Of a stretch of DNA of 38,820 nt, positions 9,371-18,263 are shown piece after piece. The position numbers and the translations under genes were made by a program. The notes under the pieces were generated by a model. It saw nothing but the letters and a program-made list of their open reading frames with translations. It was not told the DNA's origin and ran no database searches. Within the stretch, counting starts at the first letter, position 1; the number at the start of each line of letters is the position of its first letter. Source of the DNA: Legionella sp. (GTDB taxonomy: Bacteria; Pseudomonadota; Gammaproteobacteria; Legionellales; Legionellaceae). The stretch lies in the NCBI GenBank assembly GCA_031291095.1, contig JARLJR010000101.1, forward strand, positions 1 to 38,820, given 5' to 3'.

Positions 9371-11728
9371 TTATTTAGTCACTAATAATGGTGGACGACT
9401 AAAGGGCCTAGGCAAGTCAGCTCGCTTCAACGCAGGCAATACGGTCGAATTGTTACTTTGTAAATACGCATCTTCTGAACGTAACCAATCTAATTGATAT
9501 TGACGAGTATGATTGTATCTCTGATCTGTTGCATGCACAGTATCACGTTCATTACGCAGAATAATGGGCTTGATAAACACCATAAGAACTCGCTTATCTC
9601 GTGTGTGTACGCTCCGTTTAAATAATCTGCCAACACCAGGTATATCACCAAGAATAGGAATGCGATTATTGTCACTGCTCAGGCTATCCTGCGTTAATCC
9701 GCCTAAGACAACCACATTTCCACTTTCAACATGCACTGAGGTCACAATACTACTGATTCTAAATGTTGGTATGGTTGACGTTTCTGCTACTACTGGAGGA
9801 TCTAAAGTATCATTACCTTGGTCAATTTGCATTTGAATGCCATTGCCACGGGTTATTTGTGGTCTTACATAAAGATGTAATGCTACGTTAACCCGATCAA
9901 AGGTGGTAAATGGGCTTGTAGCAGCGGTGGTGCCATTCGCATTGTTTGGATAATTAGAGGATGCAACAGAAACTTGCTTACCCACAAGAATTTTTGCCTG
10001 ACGATTATCAAGAACTACGACTGATGGTGTTGATAAAATATTCGCTTTATGCGCTCGAGCTAGAGCATAAATCTGTGCTTGGAAATCATCAATTCTACTT
10101 TGGTTATTAAGAATGGCAAAACCATTTCTAAAGCCACTTGGTTTACCTGTTTGTTGATTCGTACCCCATTCAATGCCTAGGTCATTCACATCATCTTGGT
10201 TAATTTCAGCAACCAAGGCCTCAATTAATAATTGTGCTGGTTTAATATCTAATTGCGAAATAACTCGCTTTAAAACGCGAATAACCGAGGAGGGAGCATT
10301 CAGAATAATGGAGTTAGTATTTGGTTCTCCAATGATTTGCACGGAGGGCTTAGTAGTGCCTTCATTTTGGGTACTGGCTGAAGAAGTATTGGCTGTCGCT
10401 GCAGATGAAGATAAACCACTGCCACTGTTATTGCTATTGCTAGACGAGCTCAATTGGTTATTTTGGCCATTACTTACAAGGTTTGAAGCCGGATTCGTAC
10501 TATCTAAGGATGGTCTGGTAATGGTTCCAATCGTTGTACCTACATTTCCACTAAAGTTTGCTTGAGCAATACCGGCAAGAATAGGAACTAGATCTTCTGC
10601 ACGCATGTAATTGAGATACACCACTTGAGTATTGCTATTCAGACCAGCAGAGCTTTCACGGTCTAGCCTTAGAATAAGCATTCTCAATCGTATTCTATCC
10701 GTTTTGGAGCCGCTAATTAAAAGGGCGTTGGAACGATCATCTGCAGAAATAGAAATTTGCGTTCGTCCACCAGCCATATTCGGTTGTGCCTTTATCAGAT
10801 CCTTTAGCGTGTTTGCGATATCCATCGCTAACGAATGCCTTAGTGGAACAATATCAATACCATTGGCTGCTGAGTTATCAACTTGTTTTATGATATCAGC
10901 AAGGCTATTAATATTATTTGCACGGCCCGAAAGAACCAGCATATTAGAAGGACCATAAGCTGACACGCTGCTCCATTGTGGCATTAACGGTCTTAAAACG
11001 GGTACTAATTGTTCTGCTGGTACATAGTGTACAGGAACTACAGCAACCATCATGTCATCGCCTCGTGGAGGAGTTCTTAGATCAGATGATTGTGTTTTGG
11101 CATCAATATTCGGAATAATTTTAATAACTTCGCCACTGGGGATCGCTGCATATCCAGAAACTTGAAGTACAGAAAGAAAAACCTGATACAGTTCACGGGC
11201 AGACATTGGGGTAGCCGATACGATGGATATTTTGCCTTGTACTCTCGGATCAATCACAAAGTTTTTGCCAGTCACACGAGAAACCTCAGCAATGACCGCG
11301 CGAATATCTGCGTTGCGTAAATTCCACAATTGGCTGTCTTCAGGCATTGATTGTGCTGCATCACCGTTATTAGCCGCTGAGTTTGCTGTTGCTAAAGGAG
11401 ATTGATTTTTGGATGTTGCGTTACTATTGGAAGCATTTATTTTCTGAGAAAGTGTACGTTGTAATTCTCTAGCGGTTGGATAATCATTAATTGGACCAAT
11501 TTGCACGAGATAGAGACGTTTATCGGATAGATTTTTAATTTCTATTGGGGAATCAACTAGGTTGGATAACTGTTTTTTTCGTTGTTGAGCATCTTTTTCT
11601 AAATTAAAGGCGCCAGCCTGAAGAAAGAACGTTGTATTTCCATCCTTGGTGGTTGTAGAAATATTAATGTCATTCGCATAAACAAATGTAGAACATAATA
11701 TTAAAAATGTAAGTACTATCGAGCGCAT
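9371..11728 (-). CDS. lspD: Type II secretin LspD with N-terminal SPOR domain
   Basis: LspD forms the outer-membrane channel of type II secretion. The 785-residue protein has a signal peptide (1-18), then a SPOR-like domain at about 33-97 (FFLQAGAF ... LYLVQIGPI), and a low-complexity linker. N0 follows at about 135-205. N1 to N3 come next, with a Ser/Asn-rich insertion in N3. The C-terminal secretin domain includes VVLGGL and RIPILGDIPGVGRLF. SPOR domains bind denuded peptidoglycan glycan strands. They are not part of the standard GspD layout, so this one may anchor or position the channel in the wall. A likely extended -10 lies just upstream. Confidence 0.93.
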   Translation of the reverse strand: MRSIVLTFLILCSTFVYANDINISTTTKDGNTTFFLQAGAFNLEKDAQQRKKQLSNLVDSPIEIKNLSDKRLYLVQIGPINDYPTARELQRTLSQKINASNSNATSKNQSPLATANSAANNGDAAQSMPEDSQLWNLRNADIRAVIAEVSRVTGKNFVIDPRVQGKISIVSATPMSARELYQVFLSVLQVSGYAAIPSGEVIKIIPNIDAKTQSSDLRTPPRGDDMMVAVVPVHYVPAEQLVPVLRPLMPQWSSVSAYGPSNMLVLSGRANNINSLADIIKQVDNSAANGIDIVPLRHSLAMDIANTLKDLIKAQPNMAGGRTQISISADDRSNALLISGSKTDRIRLRMLILRLDRESSAGLNSNTQVVYLNYMRAEDLVPILAGIAQANFSGNVGTTIGTITRPSLDSTNPASNLVSNGQNNQLSSSSNSNNSGSGLSSSAATANTSSASTQNEGTTKPSVQIIGEPNTNSIILNAPSSVIRVLKRVISQLDIKPAQLLIEALVAEINQDDVNDLGIEWGTNQQTGKPSGFRNGFAILNNQSRIDDFQAQIYALARAHKANILSTPSVVVLDNRQAKILVGKQVSVASSNYPNNANGTTAATSPFTTFDRVNVALHLYVRPQITRGNGIQMQIDQGNDTLDPPVVAETSTIPTFRISSIVTSVHVESGNVVVLGGLTQDSLSSDNNRIPILGDIPGVGRLFKRSVHTRDKRVLMVFIKPIILRNERDTVHATDQRYNHTRQYQLDWLRSEDAYLQSNNSTVLPALKRADLPRPFSRPPLLVTK

Positions 11729-11749
11729 TGAAAAACCGCAAAATCCTAG

Positions 11750-11758
11750 ATAGTAACA
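11750..11758 (-). promoter_or_regulatory. Possible extended -10 promoter of lspD
   Basis: On the minus strand, TGT-TACTAT matches an extended -10 (TGnTATAAT) with one mismatch. It lies about 22 bases before the lspD start, leaving a leader of roughly 15 bases. No good -35 is visible, as is usual for extended -10 promoters. Confidence 0.35.
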
Positions 11759-11772
11759 TGATATCTAAATTT

Positions 11773-11796
11773 AAAAACTTAACAACAAGTTTTTTA
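11773..11796. terminator. Weak AT-rich hairpin after tRNA-Met
   Basis: AAAACTT and AAGTTTT pair around AACAAC, with T-runs on both strands. The element lies between the tRNA 3' end and lspD. It could stop the tRNA transcript on the minus strand, but the stem contains few G-C pairs. Confidence 0.4.
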
Positions 11797-11833
11797 AGAT
11801 TTTAAGGGAAGGTAATTGATTTTAAAAGAAAAA

Positions 11834-11910
11834 TGGTGGCTATGGGTGGACTCGAACCACCGACCTCAGCATTATGAGTGCCGCGCTCTAACCAACTGAG
11901 CTACATAGCC
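11834..11910 (-). tRNA. tRNA-Met (CAT), elongator type
   Basis: The minus strand folds as a 77-base tRNA. The acceptor GGCTATG pairs with CATAGCC. The D arm contains AGCTCAGTTGGTTAGAGC. The anticodon loop is CTCATAA, with anticodon CAT. The T arm contains GGTTCGAGTCC, and CCA is encoded at the 3' end. The GGCTA acceptor start and overall similarity to E. coli metT favour elongator methionine over initiator tRNA (no mismatched 1-72 pair) and over the lysidine-modified isoleucine tRNA. Confidence 0.92.
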
Positions 11911-11922
11911 GCGAGGACCGAG

Positions 11923-11951
11923 ATTTTGTCTTTTTAGCGGTCATATGTCAA
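11923..11951 (-). promoter_or_regulatory. Sigma-70 promoter of tRNA-Met
   Basis: On the minus strand a consensus -35 TTGACA (11946-11951) is separated by 17 bases from CAAAAT (11923-11928, four of six matches to TATAAT). It lies just upstream of the tRNA 5' end. The near-ideal -35 and spacing fit a strong stable-RNA promoter. Confidence 0.6.
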
Positions 11952-12125
11952 TACTTAAATTAATAAAAATAGAGTTTTTTTTTATAAAATTAATAATTCC
12001 GTTGGTTTTGTTTATTATTTATTCAGCGGGAGTAGAGATTAGCGCATTCATTTTAAGATACACTATTGATGAGCATGCTTAACAGCTTTGATGTAGCACT
12101 AAAACGGTGTTTAAGAAGGGGGTAA

Positions 12126-12157
12126 CCCAGGAGCTGTTCGCATCCTGGGCTGTTTTT
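12126..12157 (+). terminator. Terminator-like hairpin pointing along the plus strand
   Basis: CCCAGGA and TCCTGGG form a 7-bp stem with a 10-base loop, followed by CTGTTTTT on the plus strand. The neighbouring genes (degQ, tRNA) run on the minus strand, where this hairpin has no U-tract. It may therefore end an unannotated plus-strand transcript, or act only as a 3' stability hairpin for degQ. The preceding AT-rich 11952-12125 shows no gene I can support. Confidence 0.4.
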
Positions 12158-12164
12158 AGTGAAT

Positions 12165-13541
12165 TTAGATAATCAATAGATAAAGAGCACCAGGTCCACG
12201 TAATACTTGTACCAATAACTCATTTTTCTTTTGCTGTGCAACTTGTTGTAAGGATTTTACGTCTTTAATTGGAGACTTATTAGCAGAGATAATAATATCA
12301 CCAGGTCTTAGACCTGCGCGCCATCCAGCACTGCTTTCTACCGCACCTACAACTTGTACCCCTGTAACATTGCCATGAGGTGGTGTTTCTTGATCAAACG
12401 TTCTTAATGCCAAACCATAAAGGAATGGATTGCTTGATTGTAGCTTTTGTTCATGGGATTTAACGTCAGTAACTACTGCGTCAAGGGTGATTGGCTTGCC
12501 ATCGCGTTGAATCATAATCTTGGCACTAGAACCTACACGTAATAAGCTTACTGTCGTTTTTACCTGAGTTCCTTGGGTAATTTTAGTATTATTAATTTGG
12601 GTAATAATATCGCCAGCTTTCAAACCTGCAAACTCTGCTGGAGAGCCAGGATTAACTTGTGCTACTAAGGCACCTTGAAAATCTTCTGGGTATCCCATAG
12701 CTTGAGCTAATTCAGGAGTTAAGTGTTGAACAAAAATCCCCATCAATCCACGATGAATTGAACCGTATTTTATAATTTGTTGCGCAACATCTTTTGCCAT
12801 GTTAATCGGAATAGCAAAACCAATACCTACGTTACCACCGTAAGGTGAAAGAATCGCTGTATTAATACCAATTAACTCACCTTTCGAGTTAACCAGTGCA
12901 CCGCCTGAGTTACCTGGGTTAATTGCCGCGTCTGTTTGGATGAAGTTTTCTACACCTTCAATATTTAAATCGCTACGCTTTAAGGCACTAACAATTCCAA
13001 AAGTTGCAGATTGGCTGTTACCAAAACTATTTAAACCAAATGGGTTGCCAATTGCTACCACAAAATCACCAACTTGTAGTTGATCTGAGTCACCAATAGG
13101 TAATGATTTTAGGTTTTTGGCATCAATTTTTAACACGGCCAAATCGGTTTCGCTGTCGCCACCGATTAGTTTTGCTTTCAAACGTCGACCATCTTGTAAG
13201 GTAATGGTAATAAGCGTGGCATTACGAATCACGTGATCATTTGTAATGATAACTCCCTGTTTCGGATCGACGATTACTCCTGAACCAATGCTTTCAAATT
13301 TGCGTCCTTTTTCAGGTAGTTGTCTAGAGCGTCGATTATTTTGTGCTTCTTCCTCAGCTGCAGCTCCTGGAGCGCTGATTTCATTAGGTAAGTAACCTTG
13401 TACGGCAACATTCACAATGGCCGGCATAATATTTTTTAATACAGGCGCCATGCTTGGTATAACCACTTCATCTGCCGCATGAGCTAGCGGCATGGTTGCA
13501 AGGAGCAGGGCACTAAAGAGTACTTTTATACTTTTTATCAT
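12165..13541 (-). CDS. Periplasmic serine protease DegP/DegQ (HtrA)
   Basis: This is a periplasmic protease and chaperone of the HtrA family, acting in protein quality control. A signal peptide is followed by the cleavage-like site AHA-AD at about 22. The trypsin-like domain has the full triad H103 (TNDHVI), D133 (ETDLAVLKID) and S212 (NPGNSGGAL). Two PDZ domains follow, the first around GLMGIFVQHLTPELAQ and the second at GVQVVGAVESSAGWRAGL. The length is 458 residues. A short, charged LA loop favours DegQ over DegP, but the assignment between them is not certain. It is the last gene of the miaB-rluD-pgeF operon and begins two bases after the pgeF stop, with AGGA from that gene's end as its ribosome site. 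Confidence 0.93.
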   Translation of the reverse strand: MIKSIKVLFSALLLATMPLAHAADEVVIPSMAPVLKNIMPAIVNVAVQGYLPNEISAPGAAAEEEAQNNRRSRQLPEKGRKFESIGSGVIVDPKQGVIITNDHVIRNATLITITLQDGRRLKAKLIGGDSETDLAVLKIDAKNLKSLPIGDSDQLQVGDFVVAIGNPFGLNSFGNSQSATFGIVSALKRSDLNIEGVENFIQTDAAINPGNSGGALVNSKGELIGINTAILSPYGGNVGIGFAIPINMAKDVAQQIIKYGSIHRGLMGIFVQHLTPELAQAMGYPEDFQGALVAQVNPGSPAEFAGLKAGDIITQINNTKITQGTQVKTTVSLLRVGSSAKIMIQRDGKPITLDAVVTDVKSHEQKLQSSNPFLYGLALRTFDQETPPHGNVTGVQVVGAVESSAGWRAGLRPGDIIISANKSPIKDVKSLQQVAQQKKNELLVQVLRGPGALYLLII

Positions 13542-13543
13542 TT

Positions 13544-14287
13544 TTAGTCCTGAGGTTGGGGTTGATTATTAAACCAGATTAAGGTGCCTATTCTACCTGT
13601 TTGAGAGGTTTTTCGATAGGAAAACAACTCACTTTCTGACTCAAAAGTACATAATTCGGACTGATATACCGCATTTATGCCTTGAGAGTTCAGCACCATT
13701 TCCGCAATTTTCGGCAAATTAGCCAGCCATTTGGAATTAACTGATTTAAATGCCGCTTTGCTAAAAGGATATTTCGTGGTGAAGGTTTGATATACCTCAT
13801 CACCCACTTCATAACATTTTTGGCAAATTGCGGGTCCTATCCATGCGAGCAGATCGGAGGTTTTGCTGTGCATTTTGGCAAGCGTATTCTCTACGATGCC
13901 ATTTACTAAGCCTTTCCAACCTGCGTGAATGGCGGCAATTTCATTGCCTTGTACATTGCATAGAGTAATGGGTAAACAATCTGCGGTAAGAATCACGAGC
14001 GGATGTTTACTTGAACGTGTTACTGAGGCATCTGCCTCGCGATTTTCATCTTCTTCTACCAGCACGCAACGAGTACTGTGGGTCTGGCGTAGCCATTGAG
14101 GTTCACCAGGTAAATGCAATAACTCAACCAGTTGCTGGCGGTTTTGCAAAACATGTTGATCATTATCTCCAATTCCTAATCCCAAGTTATTGGAGCTATA
14201 AGGGGGCAAGCTATATCCCGACAAACGGGTTGTACTCAATGCGGTGATATTTTTAGGCGCCGGCCAACAGGCTAAATTAGTCTTCAT
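13544..14287 (-). CDS. pgeF: PgeF/YfiH-type purine nucleoside phosphorylase (LACC1 family)
   Basis: This is a DUF152 family protein, related to E. coli YfiH (called PgeF, a peptidoglycan-editing factor) and to human LACC1, with reported purine nucleoside phosphorylase and adenosine deaminase activity. The metal-site motifs are visible: QTHST, TADCLPITL, AIHAGWKG and WIGPAICQKCYEVG. I chose ATG 14287 (247 residues) because MKTNLACWPAP matches the usual family start. The upstream alternative at 14326 would add 13 residues deep inside rluD. The chosen start overlaps the rluD end by 11 bases, implying coupling. The rluD-pgeF pairing is common in gammaproteobacteria. Confidence 0.9.
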   Translation of the reverse strand: MKTNLACWPAPKNITALSTTRLSGYSLPPYSSNNLGLGIGDNDQHVLQNRQQLVELLHLPGEPQWLRQTHSTRCVLVEEDENREADASVTRSSKHPLVILTADCLPITLCNVQGNEIAAIHAGWKGLVNGIVENTLAKMHSKTSDLLAWIGPAICQKCYEVGDEVYQTFTTKYPFSKAAFKSVNSKWLANLPKIAEMVLNSQGINAVYQSELCTFESESELFSYRKTSQTGRIGTLIWFNNQPQPQD

Positions 14288-15242
14288 AATGCGCGTCCAA
14301 TGTGTTAAGAAGATATTGAAAATCATCAGGCAAAGGCGCTGTAAATGTCAACTCCTCGTCCGTATTAGGGTGGAAAAAAGAAAGGCTGCATGCATGCAGG
14401 GCTTGTCTGTTAAATTCCTGAATGAGTGTTCGAAGCTCAGATGATGCCTGTGCAGGGACTTTCATACGACCACCATAAAGTGGATCGCCAACGACTGGAT
14501 GATTAATATGTGCCAAATGAACGCGAATTTGATGCGTACGCCCAGTCATTAATTTAACATCCAGTAGGGTAAAGTCTTGGTATTGCTTGCTTATCGAATA
14601 ATGGGTGATTGCTTCGCGTCCGTGTTCTTGCACTGCCATTTTCAAGCGATTACGTGGGTGTCGTCCAAATCCAGTCTCAATGGTTGCTCCCGAAATGAGA
14701 TGACCTTGTACTAAAGTAATGTAGTGGCGTTGAATTTCCCGAGCTTGCATTTGTCGTATAAGGGAGGTATGGGCGGTTAAGCTTTTGGCCACGACTAATA
14801 AACCCGTAGTATCTTTATCCAAGCGATGAATAATTCCGGCTCTGGGCAAATGATGTTGTGAGGGTGAATGGTGTAATAGGGCATTAACCAATGTATGCTC
14901 TCTATTTCCCGCGCCTGGGTGTACTACCATGCCGGCCGGTTTATTTAATACCAATAATTCATCATCTTCAAAAACGATAGTCAATGGAATTTCTTCCGGA
15001 GCACAAGACTCGAAACTGGTATCAATTACATTAAGATCCACGTTTATTTCAATGAGATCACCATCTAAAGCCTTATCTTTAGGTTTGCAGGGCTTTTGAT
15101 TCAGGATGACGGCACCGCTTTTTATCCAGTTACTGATTTGTGAGCGGGAATATTCGGGAAGCAAATGCGCGAGCACAATGTCTATGCGCTGATTATGGTG
15201 CTCGCGGGGAACGGTTAGTTGTTTTTGAATATGTTCTATCAT
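14277..15242 (-). CDS. rluD: 23S rRNA pseudouridine synthase RluD
   Basis: RluD makes pseudouridines 1911, 1915 and 1917 in helix 69 of 23S rRNA, which are important for ribosome assembly. An N-terminal S4 RNA-binding domain (about 18-75) is followed by the catalytic domain. Its signature HRLDKDTTGLLVVAK contains the nucleophile D142. The length is 321 residues. The start ATG shares one base with the miaB stop (TAATG), and the end overlaps pgeF. The pairing with pgeF supports RluD over RluC or RluA. Confidence 0.93.
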   Translation of the reverse strand: MIEHIQKQLTVPREHHNQRIDIVLAHLLPEYSRSQISNWIKSGAVILNQKPCKPKDKALDGDLIEINVDLNVIDTSFESCAPEEIPLTIVFEDDELLVLNKPAGMVVHPGAGNREHTLVNALLHHSPSQHHLPRAGIIHRLDKDTTGLLVVAKSLTAHTSLIRQMQAREIQRHYITLVQGHLISGATIETGFGRHPRNRLKMAVQEHGREAITHYSISKQYQDFTLLDVKLMTGRTHQIRVHLAHINHPVVGDPLYGGRMKVPAQASSELRTLIQEFNRQALHACSLSFFHPNTDEELTFTAPLPDDFQYLLNTLDAHYED

Positions 15243-16585
15243 TAGGATGTGTGAGCCTCAACTTCAACAAGACGTCCACGTAATGAGTTAGGTAATGCTT
15301 CATTAATATGAACATCAACAAATTGGCCAATTAAATGAGCTGGGCCATCAAAATTTACTACTCGATTGCATTCAGTACGGCCAGAAAGTTGTTGGCTGTC
15401 TCTCTTAGAATGTCCAGTAACTAATATTCTTTGCGTACTATCAATCATTGACTGGCTATAACGTGATGATTGGAGCAGCAATCGGTTTTGTAGGATTTGC
15501 AGTCGTTGTTTTTTAACTTCCATGGGGGTGTCATCCGCTAAATTAGCCGCCGGTGTTCCTGGTCTTGGGCTGTAAATAAAGCTAAAGGAGATGTCAAAAC
15601 CGATTTCATGCACGAGATCCATAGTGGCCTGGAAGTCTTTATCTGTTTCCCCAGGGAAACCAACGATAATATCAGTAGACAGGCGAATGTCTGGACGTAC
15701 TTTACGTAGTTTTCTGATTTTCGATTTAAATTCTAATGCAGTATAGCCGCGTTTCATAAGACCTAAAATGCGATCAGAACCACTTTGTATTGGTAAATGT
15801 AAGTGATTTGCCAATTCAGGAACTTCGGCATAGGCATTAATTAAGTTATCCGAAAATGCTAACGGATGAGACGTGGTGAAACGAATTCTGCCGATTCCAT
15901 CAATCGCTGCAACATAATGGATTAAAAGAGCTAAATCAGCAATGTCACCATTTTCCATTTTGCCACGATAGTCATTAACGTTTTGCCCGAGCAAGTTGAT
16001 TTCTCTTACTCCTTGGGTTGCCAAATGGTAACATTCGGCCAATACATCATCAAAAGGACGGCTGATTTCTTCGCCACGGGTATAGGGAACTACACAGAAA
16101 CTGCAGTATTTACTGCATCCTTCCATAATAGAAACGAAGGCGGTTGGTCCTTCTGCTCTTGGCGCTGGTAAATGGTCAAATTTTTCAATTTCAGGGAAGC
16201 TAATATCTACAACCGGCTTCTTCTTTTCAATACGCTCATTCAACATGGCTGGAAGGCGGTGTAATGTTTGTGGGCCAAAAACGAGATCTACAAAGGGCGC
16301 TCGTTTAACGATATCAGAGCCTTCTTGGCTGGCAACGCAGCCGCCAACCCCAATTACTACATGTGGGTTTTTGGCTTTATAATCACGCCATTGTCCTAAT
16401 TGAGAAAAGACTTTTTCTTGCGCCTTTTCACGAATAGAGCAGGTATTAAGTAGTATCACATCAGCTTCTTCGACTTGGTCTGTTTTCTCCAAACCGTGAG
16501 ATTCCCGCAATACCTCTGCCATTTTTGTTGAATCGTATTCATTCATTTGGCAGCCATTTGTTTTGATATACAGTTTTTTAGCCAT
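15242..16585 (-). CDS. miaB: tRNA-2-methylthio-N6-dimethylallyladenosine synthase MiaB
   Basis: MiaB is a radical-SAM methylthiotransferase that converts i6A37 to ms2i6A37 in tRNAs reading UNN codons. The three auxiliary-cluster cysteines are C12, C49 and C83. The radical-SAM CxxxCxxC is C157, C161, C164 in [19 protein letters not shown]-terminal TRAM RNA-binding domain is present ([11 protein letters not shown] ... GQFVDV). The length of 447 residues is slightly short compared with E. coli (about 474). It heads a four-gene operon and has a promoter about 80 bases upstream. Confidence 0.96.
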   Translation of the reverse strand: MAKKLYIKTNGCQMNEYDSTKMAEVLRESHGLEKTDQVEEADVILLNTCSIREKAQEKVFSQLGQWRDYKAKNPHVVIGVGGCVASQEGSDIVKRAPFVDLVFGPQTLHRLPAMLNERIEKKKPVVDISFPEIEKFDHLPAPRAEGPTAFVSIMEGCSKYCSFCVVPYTRGEEISRPFDDVLAECYHLATQGVREINLLGQNVNDYRGKMENGDIADLALLIHYVAAIDGIGRIRFTTSHPLAFSDNLINAYAEVPELANHLHLPIQSGSDRILGLMKRGYTALEFKSKIRKLRKVRPDIRLSTDIIVGFPGETDKDFQATMDLVHEIGFDISFSFIYSPRPGTPAANLADDTPMEVKKQRLQILQNRLLLQSSRYSQSMIDSTQRILVTGHSKRDSQQLSGRTECNRVVNFDGPAHLIGQFVDVHINEALPNSLRGRLVEVEAHTS

Positions 16586-16663
16586 ATTAAAAATCTACTT
16601 TTAAATATAATGCAGGCTTGTTGCGTGCCGATTAAACCTACATTGAGATCACAATTTGTGTGT

Positions 16664-16692
16664 ATTATACCCAAGAAACTTCAAAATGCCAT
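16664..16692 (-). promoter_or_regulatory. Sigma-70-type promoter of the miaB operon
   Basis: The minus strand has a perfect -10 TATAAT (16664-16669) and a -35 ATGGCA (16687-16692, four of six) with a 17-base spacer. It lies about 80 bases before the miaB start, leaving a leader of roughly 70 bases. Confidence 0.5.
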
Positions 16693-16728
16693 TTTTGTGA
16701 GTAACTTCATGAATAAGTGGGTGTAGTT

Positions 16729-16837
16729 ACGTCATCCTGAACGAAGTGAAGGATCTCCTGAATATGGCCCTATGCTAATTCATAGCGTTCATGCCACATT
16801 CAGGAGATCCTTCGCCGTAAATTTATCAGGATGACGT
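16729..16837. repeat. 109-bp interspersed hairpin repeat (copy A)
   Basis: Terminal inverted repeats ACGTCATCCTGA (16729-16740) and TCAGGATGACGT (16826-16837) enclose inner arms GAAGGATCTCCTGAATATGG and CCACATTCAGGAGATCCTTC, so almost the whole element folds into one long stem. It ends three bases after the stop of the MFS gene. The same 109-bp unit recurs at 38467 and 38614. It carries no protein. It looks like a non-autonomous palindromic element (REP- or MITE-like). Confidence 0.8.
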
Positions 16838-16839
16838 GC

Positions 16840-18135
16840 CTAATGCACGCTTTGACAATACGTTTCTTTAATCTTAGGTAAAATAAGTAAAGCGATGAAC
16901 ATACCTAAAGGAAGAATAGCTAATCCAGTATGATACGCTTCCATAGGATATACTCTGACGGTTCCATTCAACTCACCGGTCCATAATTTATCAAGAATAT
17001 ATCCGATAAGTGGTTGAGCTAGAGCAATACCTATCATATTCATCATGTTCATAAAACTTAAACCAGTAGCAACATATTTTTTATTACACAATTCTTTAAC
17101 TACGGTAAACGCCGGTAAAAAGCCTGCAGAAAATATACCAAAGAAAAACAGGAAAAATTGCATTAAAAAAGAGGAGCTAATCGGAGCAAAGATAAAGAAT
17201 AATGAACAGAATAGGGCACCGACACAACCAATGTACATTGGTGGTTTGCGTAGGCCAATACGGTTGGAAAATATTCCCCATAATGGGCTGGCAATAGCCC
17301 AACCAACAAAGACTAAGGATATATAATTAGCAGCAGTTTCTTTACTAATCGCCATTTTTGCCATAAGGAATGGAACACCCCAAAGTCCACAAAATACGGG
17401 AGTTGCCATATACATTAACCCACCATAACAGGCAACCAACCAAATTTGTTTGTTTTTCATCAAGGCAATTAAACTGGGCATTAAGTGCTCTTCTTCCTCT
17501 TTGGGATGATGATGAACCGGTGGGTGATAGTTTTTTGGGGCATCTTTAGCAATAATAAAAATCAATACGGCGAGAACTAGACCGATGTAACCCATAATCA
17601 TCATGCTTTTGCGCCAACCAAAAGCCTCAATAAGCAGTGCTAATGGCGTTTCACCACCAATGGCACCAAGCATTCCAATTGTAACCATTAAACCGGTTAA
17701 TAATGCAAAACGGTGTGCAGGGAACCAGTTTGCTGCCAATTTCATGGTTCCTACTGCCGCGAAGGCAGAACCAAAGCCAATCATTAATCGGGCAATGCAC
17801 GCCATGAAAAAGTTATCAGTCATTCCAAAGGCAATAGTACTTACAGCACAAACTACAGTTGCTAGTGTTAACAGGCGATGTGGTCCAAAATAATCCATTA
17901 ATACGCCGCCAGGAAGCTGCATTGCCGCATAAGAATAGAAATAGACTCCTGATAAGATACCTAGCGTTTGCCCGGTAACGGCAAAATCCCGCATTAACTC
18001 ATTACTCATTACACTGGGGGAGACTTGGAGAAGGCATTCATAAAAATAGAACAAACAAGCTAATCCCCATACGATCCATGACATAATGGAACTTTTGCCA
18101 GAATGTTCTAGCGACTGTGTATTGTAATGTGCCAT
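16840..18135 (-). CDS. MFS transporter, Pht-like
   Basis: This is an inner-membrane secondary transporter of the major facilitator superfamily with about 12 membrane segments. The first segment and loop (FYFYECLLQVSPSVM) resemble the Pht (phagosomal transporter) group found in Legionella and related intracellular bacteria, some of which import amino acids or nucleosides needed for differentiation. A loop of clustered His and Glu (HPPVHHHPKEEEEH) separates the two six-helix halves. I chose ATG 18135 (431 residues) because MAHYNTQ precedes the first helix. The longer reading from 18210 adds a strange hydrophobic lead. The substrate cannot be told from sequence. Confidence 0.8.
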   Translation of the reverse strand: MAHYNTQSLEHSGKSSIMSWIVWGLACLFYFYECLLQVSPSVMSNELMRDFAVTGQTLGILSGVYFYSYAAMQLPGGVLMDYFGPHRLLTLATVVCAVSTIAFGMTDNFFMACIARLMIGFGSAFAAVGTMKLAANWFPAHRFALLTGLMVTIGMLGAIGGETPLALLIEAFGWRKSMMIMGYIGLVLAVLIFIIAKDAPKNYHPPVHHHPKEEEEHLMPSLIALMKNKQIWLVACYGGLMYMATPVFCGLWGVPFLMAKMAISKETAANYISLVFVGWAIASPLWGIFSNRIGLRKPPMYIGCVGALFCSLFFIFAPISSSFLMQFFLFFFGIFSAGFLPAFTVVKELCNKKYVATGLSFMNMMNMIGIALAQPLIGYILDKLWTGELNGTVRVYPMEAYHTGLAILPLGMFIALLILPKIKETYCQSVH

Positions 18136-18263
18136 TATTGTTTCATTCTCCAGATTCGTCCAATCAAAAGCCAACCGCCAAAAATAACACATTAATATCA
18201 AATACATCAAATAAAATATCAGCCTGTCTAGTCGCGGCCCATATTTTATAGTCAGGACGCACC

